The notes under the pieces are model-generated. The model ran no database searches, was not told the origin of the DNA, and saw only the letters and a list, made by a program, of their open reading frames with translations. This document shows, piece by piece, positions 1-7,702 of a stretch of 58,446 nucleotides of DNA. The stretch covers positions 1-58,446 of the forward strand of contig NZ_JAENRY010000010.1 in the NCBI RefSeq assembly GCF_016612545.1, in the 5' to 3' direction. Position 1 is the first letter of the stretch, and each line of letters begins with the position of its first letter. Made by a program: the position numbers and the translations under genes. Source of the DNA: Streptomyces sp. MBT65. GTDB lineage: Bacteria; Actinomycetota; Actinomycetes; Streptomycetales; Streptomycetaceae.

Positions 1-363
1 CACGTCACATACCGCCCTCTGAGAGTCCCCGGTGTCTCTGCGCGGACTCGTACAGCGATCCGCCGGGTCGAAGACCAGGAGATGTGGCCCAACGCGGTCG
101 CCAATGCGCTCTCGTGTTTCGAGCGAGCTTTTAACCAGCTGGGACGCTACCTGGACGCCTCCGAGTTCGAATCGCCCGGAGTGGGAGATGCCCGTGACGA
201 CCTCGAGTGGGCGATGCAGCACCTTCCTCCCGGAGCGCAACGGGACTTGGGCCGACTGATCACACGCATCGATGAGGAATTCGAGCGCCGCACCCTGCCG
301 GAACCCAACAACATCGAGTTGGCGATATTCGGCTGGTGGTGGACCAGAATGCGGGAGCGCTGA
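1..363 (+). CDS. Hypothetical protein, 5' end outside window
   Basis: The frame is open from base 1 to the TGA ending at 363. The first internal ATG (82) has AGGAG directly abutting it, which is too close for a normal ribosome binding site, and no ATG, GTG or TTG lies upstream in frame, so the true start is probably before the window. The visible part is a charged helical protein ending in FGWWWTRMRER. I recognise no domain. An Arg-rich segment before residue 28 and an acidic middle are all that can be described. Confidence 0.5.
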   Translation, partial: HVTYRPLRVPGVSARTRTAIRRVEDQEMWPNAVANALSCFERAFNQLGRYLDASEFESPGVGDARDDLEWAMQHLPPGAQRDLGRLITRIDEEFERRTLPEPNNIELAIFGWWWTRMRER

Positions 364-509
364 CGGGCCCCGGCTCGCGCCCCTGTAATCGAACGACACC
401 GTCACCCTCCGCGAGCGCTCCCCAAGATCTGTGCCAGAACCCAGTTTTTGAAGGCAGTTGGAGCCTTGCGGTGGAACGATCGGTGCGCCTCTCCCGCTGG
501 GGGTCCGAA

Positions 510-731
510 ATGCACCTATCGACGAGCAAGGTCGAACTGTACGCAGCGATCCGCCGTGACCACCGTGCCGGCCTGTCGATGCGCGCTCCGGAGCGCAAGT
601 ACGGGGCGACCTGGCGGACGATCCGCAGGGCCCTCGACTCGAACTGGCCTGAGCCCCGCAAGAAGCAGGCACCGCGTCCGACCCGGCTGGCCCAGACGAA
701 AGCCCAGGCCGAACGCGCGGACGTGAGCTGA
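510..731 (+). pseudogene. IS21-family transposase (IstA-like) N-terminal fragment
   Basis: From the ATG at 510 the product begins MHLSTSKVELYAAIRRDHRA and continues with a helix-turn-helix containing RKYGATWRTIRRALDS. This is the start typical of actinobacterial IS21 IstA-like transposases. About 73 codons remain before a stop; the DDE catalytic core and the partner istB ATPase gene are absent, so it cannot be functional. It lies beside another broken gene, which suggests an old insertion and deletion scar. Confidence 0.7.
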
Positions 732-734
732 ACC

Positions 735-1059
735 ATGCACACAGCCACTGAACTGGCGTCGTTTGCCCACGACCGATTGGACGAAGAGGAACGCGACGCC
801 GCACTCTTCCACGAACTCGACTGCCCGGTCCCACACGAGACGAGGCGCATCAGCCGCTGCGGCTGATCCCTGCCCCGCCCGGATACTCGACCGGATCGCC
901 ACCCTCCGGATCCTCCTCCGGCGCTGCGAGCAGCGGATCAAGCGCGGGCAGGAAGTGGATGTGTGGTCCCTGGACTCGATCCTCGCGTTCCAGAGCATGA
1001 AGGCACTCGCGCTGCCCTTCGAACTGCATCCCGACTGGCGGGACAACTGGTATCCCTGA
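735..1059 (+). pseudogene. DUF6221 family protein, frameshifted
   Basis: The ATG at 735 opens MHTATELASFAHDRLDEEER, the usual DUF6221 start, but this frame stops at 866. The following frame, from about 862 to 1059, carries the family's C-terminal part: a residue-counting helix (RILDRIATLRILLRRCEQR) and the ending LALPFELHPDWRDNWYP, close to the usual LALPYADHPDYR.EW.P. Together the two pieces make one gene broken by a frameshift. DUF6221 proteins are small Streptomyces proteins of unknown role, often in accessory regions. Confidence 0.6.
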
Positions 1060-1202
1060 GTAGCTGTTGTCCTACCGGCCTTGGGGGTTGTTGATCGAAT
1101 GGGAGTCGCGATTGGCTGGTCGCGGGGTGCTCGGCGCATACGAGCGGGGCCTCCTGAACAGCTCGTGGAGCCGGCAACAGCTTCTCACCGAGGTGAACGC
1201 GG

Positions 1203-1874
1203 CTAGGACCGCGCCAGTGTGCCTCTGATCAGTGCGGCAAGGGCATTCTCCAGGGTGGTGCGCAGGTCCAGACGGAGTTCGAGGACGGTGGGGTCGGCCT
1301 CGTAGGCGGCGAGCGCGGTGGCGGAGTGTCGGCAGTGGGCCGACAGGGTGCCGGCCATGATCATGGTCATCATGGTGATGGTCCGGTCGTTGTCGCCGAG
1401 CTCCGGCACGTGCCGGCGGAGGAGGCCGGCCATGATGGTGATGTTGGCGATGGTGGACCGCTTGTTCTGCAGGACGACCTCGAAGGACAGATTGTGGTCC
1501 AGCACGTTGGTCTGCGCGTTGAACAGGTCGCACAACACCGTCTGGCGTGCGAGGGACGCGCTGAGCACAGCGGCCATCTGGTCGCCGCGCTCGTGTGCGG
1601 AAAGGTGAGGGTCGACGCCTGCGGCAAGCTCGGACGACACGTCGGCCATCCACCTCTCTAGGGCGCGGTGCAGCAGTTCGAGCAACACCGCCTCACGGGA
1701 CTCGAAGTAACGCAGCACGTTCGACGTGGCCAGCCCGACCCGTCGGCTCAGCTCGTTGAGGCTCACCTCGGCCACCGGCATCTCGTCGAGCATCGCCGCG
1801 GCCGTGTCAAGGATCGTCTGGCGCCGGATCTCGCGCTGTTCCTTGCTGCGCGCTCGTTGGAATGTCATGGCCAC
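1203..1874 (-). CDS. TetR/AcrR family transcriptional regulator
   Basis: 223 aa. An N-terminal TetR helix-turn-helix spans about residues 16-66, with the recognition-helix region GLATSNVLRYFESREAVL. The C-terminal ligand-binding half is helical and lacks an obvious diagnostic motif. The gene is divergent from the SDR gene at 1963 with only 88 bases between the start codons. It probably represses that gene and possibly itself through the inverted repeat described at 1896-1924. It starts at ATG 1874 and the next in-frame Met is two codons later. The ligand is unknown. Confidence 0.9.
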   Translation of the reverse strand: MAMTFQRARSKEQREIRRQTILDTAAAMLDEMPVAEVSLNELSRRVGLATSNVLRYFESREAVLLELLHRALERWMADVSSELAAGVDPHLSAHERGDQMAAVLSASLARQTVLCDLFNAQTNVLDHNLSFEVVLQNKRSTIANITIMAGLLRRHVPELGDNDRTITMMTMIMAGTLSAHCRHSATALAAYEADPTVLELRLDLRTTLENALAALIRGTLARS

Positions 1875-1895
1875 AGTTTACGGACCGCTGTTCTC

Positions 1896-1924
1896 TTGAC
1901 CGTAGACCACCGGTCGCTTAGTGT
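1896..1924 (+). promoter_or_regulatory. Promoter with embedded inverted repeat ahead of SDR gene
   Basis: A -35 box TTGACC (1896-1901) and a -10 box TAGTGT (1919-1924) are separated by 17 bases. Within the element, GACCG (1898-1902) and CGGTC (1911-1915) form an inverted repeat with an 8-base spacer, so a bound dimer would block RNA polymerase. The TetR gene next door is the natural candidate. The start codon of the SDR gene follows 38 bases after the -10 box. Confidence 0.55.
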
Positions 1925-1962
1925 CGACTTCATAAAAGATCGGCGTTCTGTTAGGGAGTGAC

Positions 1963-2856
1963 ATGAAGTGGACCGAGCGTGACATACCCGACCAGCAGGG
2001 CAGGGTGGCGGTCGTGACCGGGGCCAACGGCGGCCTGGGCTTCGAAACCGCCAGAGCGCTGGCAGAACACGGGGCAACGGTCGTGCTGGCCGTGCGGGAC
2101 GTCGAGAAGGGAAAGAAGGCGGCCGTACGGATCGCGGGCAACGTCATCGTGCAGGAGCTGGACCTGACGTCGCTGGAGTCGATCCGCGCAGCCTCAGCCG
2201 ACCTGCACGGAACGTTCCCGGCCATCGACCTGCTCATCAACAACGCCGGCGTGATGTACCCGCCGAAGCAGACCACCCGGGACGGGTTCGAACTGCAATT
2301 CGGCACCAACCACCTCGGGCACTTCGCGTTCACCGGACTGCTGCTGGACCTGCTGCTGGCCGCGCCGGACTCCCGGGTGGTGACGGTCAGCAGCGTCGCC
2401 CACCGCGCCGGGGGCGGCATCCACTTCGACGACCTTCAGTGGGAACGTTCCTACAACCGGAACGCGGCCTACGGGCAGTCCAAACTCGCCAACCTGATGT
2501 TCACCTACGAGCTGCAACGCCGGCTCATACGTCACGGCACCACCATCGCCGTGGCCGCACACCCAGGTTTCTCCAACACCGACCTCATGCGCAACTCCCC
2601 CGCCGTCGTGCGCGTGACCGCCCCTGTGATCACGCCTCTGATCAGCCAGAAGGCAGAAATGGGCGCACTGCCGACCCTGCGTGCGGCCACCGACCCCGCC
2701 GTCCTCGGCGGCCAGTACTACGGCCCGGACCGGCTGGGCGGGACCCGGGGACACCCGCAGGTCGTCACATCGAGCCCGGAGTCCTACGACGTGACCGTCC
2801 AGCAGCGCCTGTGGGCCGTCTCCGAGGACCTCACCGGCGTGAAGTTCCCTGCCTGA
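1963..2856 (+). CDS. SDR family oxidoreductase (retinol-dehydrogenase-like)
   Basis: 297 aa classical or extended short-chain dehydrogenase. The nucleotide-binding glycine motif TGANGGLGFETA lies near residue 20, and VLAVRD follows the second beta strand, favouring NADP. The NNAG motif is in INNAGVMYP, the catalytic Ser region is VVTVSSVAHR, and the YGQSK motif supplies Tyr and Lys. The family closest by look is the WW-oxidoreductase/retinol-dehydrogenase type, which reduces lipophilic aldehydes or ketones; the real substrate is unknown. It is divergent from a TetR gene that probably controls it. Confidence 0.9.
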   Translation: MKWTERDIPDQQGRVAVVTGANGGLGFETARALAEHGATVVLAVRDVEKGKKAAVRIAGNVIVQELDLTSLESIRAASADLHGTFPAIDLLINNAGVMYPPKQTTRDGFELQFGTNHLGHFAFTGLLLDLLLAAPDSRVVTVSSVAHRAGGGIHFDDLQWERSYNRNAAYGQSKLANLMFTYELQRRLIRHGTTIAVAAHPGFSNTDLMRNSPAVVRVTAPVITPLISQKAEMGALPTLRAATDPAVLGGQYYGPDRLGGTRGHPQVVTSSPESYDVTVQQRLWAVSEDLTGVKFPA

Positions 2857-2912
2857 GGACAGACGGATGGGTGCTGAGTCCTGACGGTGCCGGAGATCGC
2901 AATGGTGCAGCA

Positions 2913-2945
2913 CCACCAGCGCCGAGGCGATGGCGGTGCTGGTGG
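2913..2945. terminator. Hairpin downstream of SDR gene
   Basis: CCACCAGC (2913-2920) pairs with GCTGGTGG (2938-2945) over a 17-base loop. It lies 57 bases after the SDR stop codon and just before the convergent remnant gene. There is no T-run, as is common for actinobacterial terminators, so the assignment rests on position and stem only. Confidence 0.4.
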
Positions 2946-2955
2946 ATAATCCGGC

Positions 2956-3443
2956 TCATGACCCGCCGTCCGGCCCGGCCGCACCCGCAGCGGGGGTGAA
3001 CCGGCCCGGCTCAGGCTCGGCGAGCCAGCCGCGGGCCACCAGGCGTTTCGCCTTCGACCGCAGTGCTTCCACCCGCGCCGGCACCACGTCCATACCGAAC
3101 GCTGCGGCCATCTCCTGGCAGGTCAGCGGCCTTTGATGGAGCCGGGCCCGGTCCGCGAGCGCCTGCAGGATGCGCTGGCAGTTCACCGACAGCGCCGACC
3201 AGGCCAGACCCTCACGCCACACCGGCACCTGCGACCTCACCTTCGCCGCCTCGGTCGCCTGTGACGACTTCTCGGTGGCAGACGACGTGAGCGGGGGTGG
3301 GGCCTGGATGGGGGAGGCGGCGCGAACTGGTCGGCGGCGGTGCGCAGTTCGAGGCCGGGAAGTTTCCCCCAGTTAGGGGGGCTGACCCGGCGAAGCGGCC
3401 TTCTCGGACCCCCTGCAGCGCCCTGGGAGGTGGTGAGTGTCAT
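2956..3443 (-). pseudogene. Winged-helix-like protein, split by a frameshift
   Basis: The 3' part (2956-3240) encodes a helical, winged-helix-like domain (NCQRILQALADRARLHQ, CQEMAAAFGMDVVPARVEAL). Reading upstream in the same frame gives Pro/Ser/Thr linker sequence as far as a C-run near 3313. The upstream part, ending AADQFAPPPP, is in another frame starting at ATG 3443. Adding one C to that run would fuse the frames into one protein of about 160 aa, so I call it a one-base-deletion pseudogene. I do not recognise the family. Confidence 0.45.
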
Positions 3444-3463
3444 CCGGGCCGCCTCAGCGGGGA

Positions 3464-4183
3464 TCAGTGCGGCGCGGCCGAGGCGGGGTCGCGGTGCTGT
3501 GTCTGCTCGGTCGCGTAGGTGTGGATGTGGGCCAGGACGGCGTCGAGACCGGTGCGCAGGGGGGTGGTGTCGCGGCGGGTCTGGGTGAGGAGGAGTCCGC
3601 CTTGGAGTGCGACGAGCAGGGCGAGGGCGAGGGCGTCGGTGTCGGTGTCGGGGCGCAGGTCGCCTCGGGTGCGCATGCGGGCCAGGCCCTCGCGGATCGG
3701 AGCCTCCCAGCGTTCGAAGCTGTCGACGAGGTCCGCTCGTGCGTGGGGGTCGTTGTCGGCCAGTTCGGCCGCGATCGATCCGATGGGGCAGCCGCCGACG
3801 CAGTTGCGCTGCTCTTGCAGGCCGACGAGCAGGTCACGCCAGCGGTAGAGGTTGTCGAAGCTGTCGAGTTCGTCGAGGACGGGTCGTTGGGCGGCCAGGA
3901 TGCCGTCGGTCTGGTGGGCGATCACGGCCCGGATCAGGTCGTCCTTGTCGGTGAAGTAGTGGTAGAGCTGCGACGCGCTGACACCCGCTCGACGCTGGAC
4001 GTCCTCGATGCCGGTGCGGGCCACGCCGTGGGCGAACACCAGCTCGGCGGCGGCGGTGACGATGCGAGCCCGGGTTGCCAGACCCTTCGTCGTGAATTTC
4101 CGCGCTGCCCTGGGGGTGGCCTCGACGACCGCGCCGGTCCGATCCGTGCGGTCTGTCTGGCTTGCGGGTGTCGGCTGGTCCAT
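3464..4183 (-). CDS. TetR/AcrR family transcriptional regulator
   Basis: 239 aa from ATG 4183 (MDQPTPAS). The helix-turn-helix is at about residues 30-78, with RRAGVSASQLYHYFTDKDDL. The C-terminal half contains CVGGCPIGSIAAEL, a Cys-rich turn seen in one TetR subgroup that senses small electrophiles or aromatics, though the ligand cannot be named. The gene is divergent from the SDR at 4272. The intergenic region holds two palindromes, and part of the first recurs ahead of the propeller gene at 5463, so this protein probably controls both transcripts and itself. Confidence 0.9.
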   Translation of the reverse strand: MDQPTPASQTDRTDRTGAVVEATPRAARKFTTKGLATRARIVTAAAELVFAHGVARTGIEDVQRRAGVSASQLYHYFTDKDDLIRAVIAHQTDGILAAQRPVLDELDSFDNLYRWRDLLVGLQEQRNCVGGCPIGSIAAELADNDPHARADLVDSFERWEAPIREGLARMRTRGDLRPDTDTDALALALLVALQGGLLLTQTRRDTTPLRTGLDAVLAHIHTYATEQTQHRDPASAAPH

Positions 4184-4200
4184 GGGGTCAGCATACCCGA

Positions 4201-4254
4201 TTTTGGAGTTGACACTCCAAAAATATCGGAGCATGGTTTGGAGTGTTCGCTCCA
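4201..4254. promoter_or_regulatory. Tandem palindromic operators between TetR and SDR genes
   Basis: The first site is TTTTGGAGT, then TGAC, then ACTCCAAAA (4201-4222), a perfect 9-base palindrome. It overlaps a consensus -35 box TTGACA (4209-4214) facing the SDR gene. The second is TGGAG, then TGTTCG, then CTCCA (4239-4254), close to the expected transcription start. Both share the TGGAG/CTCCA half-site. The adjacent TetR protein is the likely ligand. Confidence 0.65.
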
Positions 4255-4271
4255 CTAGCTGAGGGGTTCCC

Positions 4272-5021
4272 ATGACCACCGATCTGACCGGCTCCACCGC
4301 CCTGATCACCGGCGCCACCAGCGGCATCGGCAAAGCCACCGCCGACCGTCTGGCCGCCCTGGGAGCGCACGTCATCGTGTCCGGCCGGGACAAGACGCGC
4401 GGCGACGCCGTCGTAGCCGGCATCCGCGCCGCCGGCGGTAGCGCGGACTTCGTAGCGGCCGACCTGGGCGACGAGCGCAGCGTGCGGGAACTCGCCGCCC
4501 GCGCCGCCCAGGCGGGCGGCGGCCACGTCGACATCCTCGTCAACAGCGGCGGCATCTTCCCCTTCGGCGCCACCGCCGACACCCCGACCGACCAGATCGA
4601 CGAGGTCTTCGCCGTCAACGTCAAGGCGCCCTACCTGCTGGTGGCCGCACTGGCCCCCGCGATGGCCGAACGCGGCCACGGGGCGATCGTCAACATCACG
4701 ACCATGGTGTCGGAGTTCGGCATGAACGGGATGGGCCTCTACGGCTCCAGCAAGGCCGCCCTCATGCTGCTGACCAAATCCTGGGCTGCTGAATTCGGCC
4801 CCGCCGGGGTCCGCGTGAACGCCGTCAGCCCCGGTCCCACCCGCACCGAAGGCACCATCCCCATGGGCGAGGCGCTGGACCAGCTCGCGAAGGGCGCGCC
4901 GGCCGGGCGCGTCGGGAAGCCCGAGGAGATCGCCGCCGCCATCGCCTACCTCGCCACCGAGGAGGCCAGCTTCATCCATGGTGTGCTGCTGCCGGTCGAC
5001 GGCGGCCGTCTCGCCGTCTGA
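4272..5021 (+). CDS. SDR family oxidoreductase (FabG-like)
   Basis: 249 aa, the normal length of a classical SDR. It has cofactor motif TGATSGIG near residue 14, then DLGDERS, the NNAG-equivalent VNSGG (Asn and Gly altered), catalytic ITTMVSEFGMNG, and YGSSKAA with Tyr and Lys. The C-terminus is PVDGGRLAV. The usual Ser of the tetrad is represented by Thr/Ser in NITTMVS. It likely acts on a beta-keto or secondary alcohol substrate with NAD(P)H. It is divergent from the TetR gene with strong operator sites between them. Confidence 0.9.
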   Translation: MTTDLTGSTALITGATSGIGKATADRLAALGAHVIVSGRDKTRGDAVVAGIRAAGGSADFVAADLGDERSVRELAARAAQAGGGHVDILVNSGGIFPFGATADTPTDQIDEVFAVNVKAPYLLVAALAPAMAERGHGAIVNITTMVSEFGMNGMGLYGSSKAALMLLTKSWAAEFGPAGVRVNAVSPGPTRTEGTIPMGEALDQLAKGAPAGRVGKPEEIAAAIAYLATEEASFIHGVLLPVDGGRLAV

Positions 5022-5339
5022 CACCTCGACCGCCTGCGAAGCATCAAACGTCTGAAGCCCGGTCATGTGAGCCGGCCGGCTCCGCTCCGTCCGGACACGG
5101 ACCCGGGCGGAGCGGAGTCGGGCGGGACCGCGATATCCACGTCCGGGGTCGACGGCGGCACCATCCGTGCCGTGCGCCAGGTCATCGCCGACGCGGTGCC
5201 CCGGCGCGCAATCCGCACCGGGCCGTTGCCCTCGTCGGCGTCGATCTCACGCACTCCGACACGCGTGCCCGTCCCCCCAGTCCCACGGATCACCGCCGAA
5301 GCCGCCCGGCCGGGCGAACGGCGGCCTGATGCGGCGTAG
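5022..5339. other. Intergenic stretch without a convincing gene
   Basis: Short open frames exist on both strands, but none has a good ribosome binding site, a recognisable domain or consistent third-position GC bias. The forward reading contains RAVRQVIADAV, which may be an eroded coding remnant. I see no repeat or hairpin worth naming here. Confidence 0.3.
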
Positions 5340-5374
5340 GTGCGAAATGCTTTCACGGACCGCTCAGATTTTGT

Positions 5375-5407
5375 AGTTGACACTCCAATTTTGAGCATAA
5401 AATGGAG
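5375..5407 (+). promoter_or_regulatory. Second copy of TetR operator/promoter ahead of the propeller gene
   Basis: The 14-mer AGTTGACACTCCAA (5375-5388) is identical to bases 4207-4220 in the TetR/SDR intergenic region and again contains TTGACA. CTCCA (5383-5387) and TGGAG (5403-5407) form an inverted repeat around an A/T-rich centre. TAAAAT (5398-5403) is a possible -10 box at a tight 15-base spacing. The A/T content is locally far above the surroundings. Confidence 0.6.
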
Positions 5408-5462
5408 CGATCCCTACAAAATGTGTGGGCGGTACGCCACTGAGAGCGGCCAGGAGACCATC

Positions 5463-6650
5463 GTGAACACGATTGACCAAGTCACCCCGCGGTCGGCGGG
5501 AGCTTTGACCTTCAGCCCCGCCGGAATCCTCTTCGTGGGCGACAGCAAGCTGGGGGCCGTCTTCGCCTTCGAGACGGACCGGGGCCAGGCTCCGGCCTCG
5601 CTCGATCCCTTCCTCTTCGAGTCGATCGACGAGAAGATCGCCGCGGCGCTGGGTGTCACGGCAAAAAGCCTGGTGATGAACGGTATGACCGTACACCCTG
5701 TGACGCGCGAGCCGTACCTGTGGGTCGGGGTCCGCAACGGCGATCGCCTGGAGCCCGCGGTCGTGAGCGTCTCGCTGGCCGGCGAGGTCCGCCCGTTCGA
5801 CCTCTCCTCCTCGAACGCGACGGTGCACCAGCTGTCCGACGTTCCCGACGAGGGCAAGACCTTCAAGTCCCGGGCCGGCACGTTCCCCATGCCACCGGCG
5901 TCCTACTTCGACGAGAAGGCGCGAACGCCGCTGCGGTCCATGACGATCGTGGACCTGAAGTTCCACGCCGGAGAGGTGTTCGTCGCCGGCGTCTCCAACC
6001 AGGAGTTCTCCTCCATGCTGCGGCGGATCCCCTACCCGTTCACCGGGGATGCCAGCGAGACCCAAGTGGAGATCTACCACCTCGCGCACGGCATGTACGA
6101 AACGCGTGCGCCGATCCGGGCCATGCAGTTCGCCACCCTTGACGGCGAGGACACCCTCATCGCCGCCTACGCCTGCAGCCCGCTGGTCACCATCCCGGTC
6201 GCAGAGCTCAAGCACGGAGCGACGGTGAGGGGCAAGACGATCGGCGACATGGGCAACGGCCAGCCCATCAGCATGGTCGCCTACCGCGACGGGGACGAGG
6301 ACAAGCTGTTCATCACCAATCTCAGCCGCGGCCCCGTCGTGGTCCCGCTCTCCGGAATCCGCACCGCCGAAGGTTTCACCCCCGAGAACCGGCCGACCCA
6401 GGGCCCGATGCTGGACCAGTCCCCCTTCATGCCGGCCGGACCGGTCGGCAAGCAGGTGCTGTTCGTCGGATCGTCGCTGCGCGCGGACCTCTTCAGCGAC
6501 CGCTTCTTCGTCTCGCTGACCCGCTACCCGGACACCGGCGATCTGACGCTGGAGACCCTGATGGTCGCCCCGCTCCCCGCGCGGCTGGACAAGATCTGGG
6601 TGGAGATGGATTTCCCGGGCGTCGAGAGCCCGCACAAGCGGGCGGCGTGA
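5463..6650 (+). CDS. Beta-propeller (YVTN/WD40-like) protein of unknown function
   Basis: 395 aa from GTG 5463, preceded by AGGAG six bases upstream; longer in-frame starts lack a ribosome binding site. Repeated blade-like segments are visible: FSPAGILFVGDSKLGAVFAF, LWVGVRNG, VAGVSNQEFSSMLRRI, LIAAYACSPLVTIPV, KLFITNLSRGPVVVPL and VLFVGSSL. No signal peptide is evident, so it is probably cytoplasmic. The Ig-like gene 16 bases downstream is almost certainly co-transcribed. The operator copy upstream puts it under the TetR at 3464. Substrate or partner is unknown. Confidence 0.75.
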   Translation: MNTIDQVTPRSAGALTFSPAGILFVGDSKLGAVFAFETDRGQAPASLDPFLFESIDEKIAAALGVTAKSLVMNGMTVHPVTREPYLWVGVRNGDRLEPAVVSVSLAGEVRPFDLSSSNATVHQLSDVPDEGKTFKSRAGTFPMPPASYFDEKARTPLRSMTIVDLKFHAGEVFVAGVSNQEFSSMLRRIPYPFTGDASETQVEIYHLAHGMYETRAPIRAMQFATLDGEDTLIAAYACSPLVTIPVAELKHGATVRGKTIGDMGNGQPISMVAYRDGDEDKLFITNLSRGPVVVPLSGIRTAEGFTPENRPTQGPMLDQSPFMPAGPVGKQVLFVGSSLRADLFSDRFFVSLTRYPDTGDLTLETLMVAPLPARLDKIWVEMDFPGVESPHKRAA

Positions 6651-6666
6651 ACGGCAGGCTTCAACG

Positions 6667-7434
6667 ATGAGAGCGCCCCGGATGCCGATCCCGACTTCCC
6701 CACAAGCGCCCATCCGCATCTCTCCCCACGCCGGGGTGCTGCCCGCCAACACCCTGCGTTTCTACCTGCATTTCCCCAGGCCGGGAGAGGCGCACTTCGA
6801 TCGTGACCGCCTCCGGCTGCTGGATGAGGAGAAACAGGTGGTGCGTGAGCCCTTCCTCGTCCTGTCCTCTGAGCTCTGGTCCCTCGACGGGCGCCGCCTG
6901 ACCGTCCTGATGGAGCCAGGAAGGATCAAACGCGGTCTGGGAGCAGACACCTCCCACGAGTCAGCGCTGGTCGTCGGGCAGACGTACAGCCTCGTCGTCA
7001 CGGCGCTCGGGCAAACAGCGCGCCATACCTTCCGCGTCAGCGATCCAGTGCTGGAGGCGGTCGACGAGACCCGCTGGCGTCTCGTCTCCCCGACAGCGGG
7101 GAGCCTTGATCCCGTCCTCGTGCACTTCGACAGGGTGATGGACGCCGCCCTCTGCCAGGACGAGATCGCAGTCCTGGCCCCTTCGGGAGCGGCCGTTGGG
7201 ACGCGTGTGTCACTCGCACCGGACGGAACCGCAGCACGGCTCGTCCCCAGTCACCCGTGGCACGCCGGGGAACACCGCCTCCTGGTCTCCGAACGCCTCG
7301 AAGACGTCTGTGGCAACAGGCTGGGCGAGGCCCTGGACCACGACCTGGGAACGCAAGGAGCACCACGAGCCGGAATGATCAACTTCACTACACGCAGCCC
7401 GGTCGCGGCCCTGTCCGCTCAAGCGGCGCGCTGA
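6667..7434 (+). CDS. SbsA/Big-type Ig-like domain protein
   Basis: 255 aa from ATG 6667; ATG 6682 is an alternative start. Two beta-sandwich repeats are suggested: residues about 15-125 (GVLPANTLRFYLHFPRPGEA, then LLDEEKQ and RRLTVLMEPGRIKRGL) and about 135-245 (SPTAGSLDPVLVHFDRVMDA, then LVPSHPWHAGEHRLLVS and DVCGNRL). The second matches the SbsA Ig-like pattern of a putative protruding loop followed by D.CGN. No signal peptide is visible, which is odd for such domains. It is paired with the propeller gene and the two probably form one complex. Confidence 0.7.
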   Translation: MRAPRMPIPTSPQAPIRISPHAGVLPANTLRFYLHFPRPGEAHFDRDRLRLLDEEKQVVREPFLVLSSELWSLDGRRLTVLMEPGRIKRGLGADTSHESALVVGQTYSLVVTALGQTARHTFRVSDPVLEAVDETRWRLVSPTAGSLDPVLVHFDRVMDAALCQDEIAVLAPSGAAVGTRVSLAPDGTAARLVPSHPWHAGEHRLLVSERLEDVCGNRLGEALDHDLGTQGAPRAGMINFTTRSPVAALSAQAAR

Positions 7435-7702
7435 TGCGGCCGGGTACGCGGAACATCACAGCATCTGCTGCCGCACCAGCTTGACTCTTTCGCCCTGGAG
7501 CGGCGACTGAAGGCCGTACTGGCGGACGAGGACGACGAGTAGGCGCGACCGGTCAGCTAACCAGGGGACCTGCGTCCGTCCACCGACGCTTGGGACCGGT
7601 CGATCGGCTTCATAGGGAAATGCCACGTTCATGAGACTGAGCCGCTCTGCCATCGATCTGAGACAGCCGAAGAACCGCTGGTCAGTGAGCACAGTCTCTG
7701 CC

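Noticed and set aside
3464..4624. A 386-aa minus-strand frame covering the TetR gene and the start of the SDR
   Set aside because: Only the part from ATG 4183 resembles TetR; the upstream extension is the antisense of the SDR gene.
5067..5398. Short open frames on both strands between the SDR and propeller genes
   Set aside because: No ribosome binding site, no domain and no consistent codon bias.
5364..6752. A 462-aa minus-strand frame opposite the propeller gene
   Set aside because: Its Gly/Arg/His-rich composition is that of an antisense shadow; the plus frame has blades, bias and a ribosome binding site.
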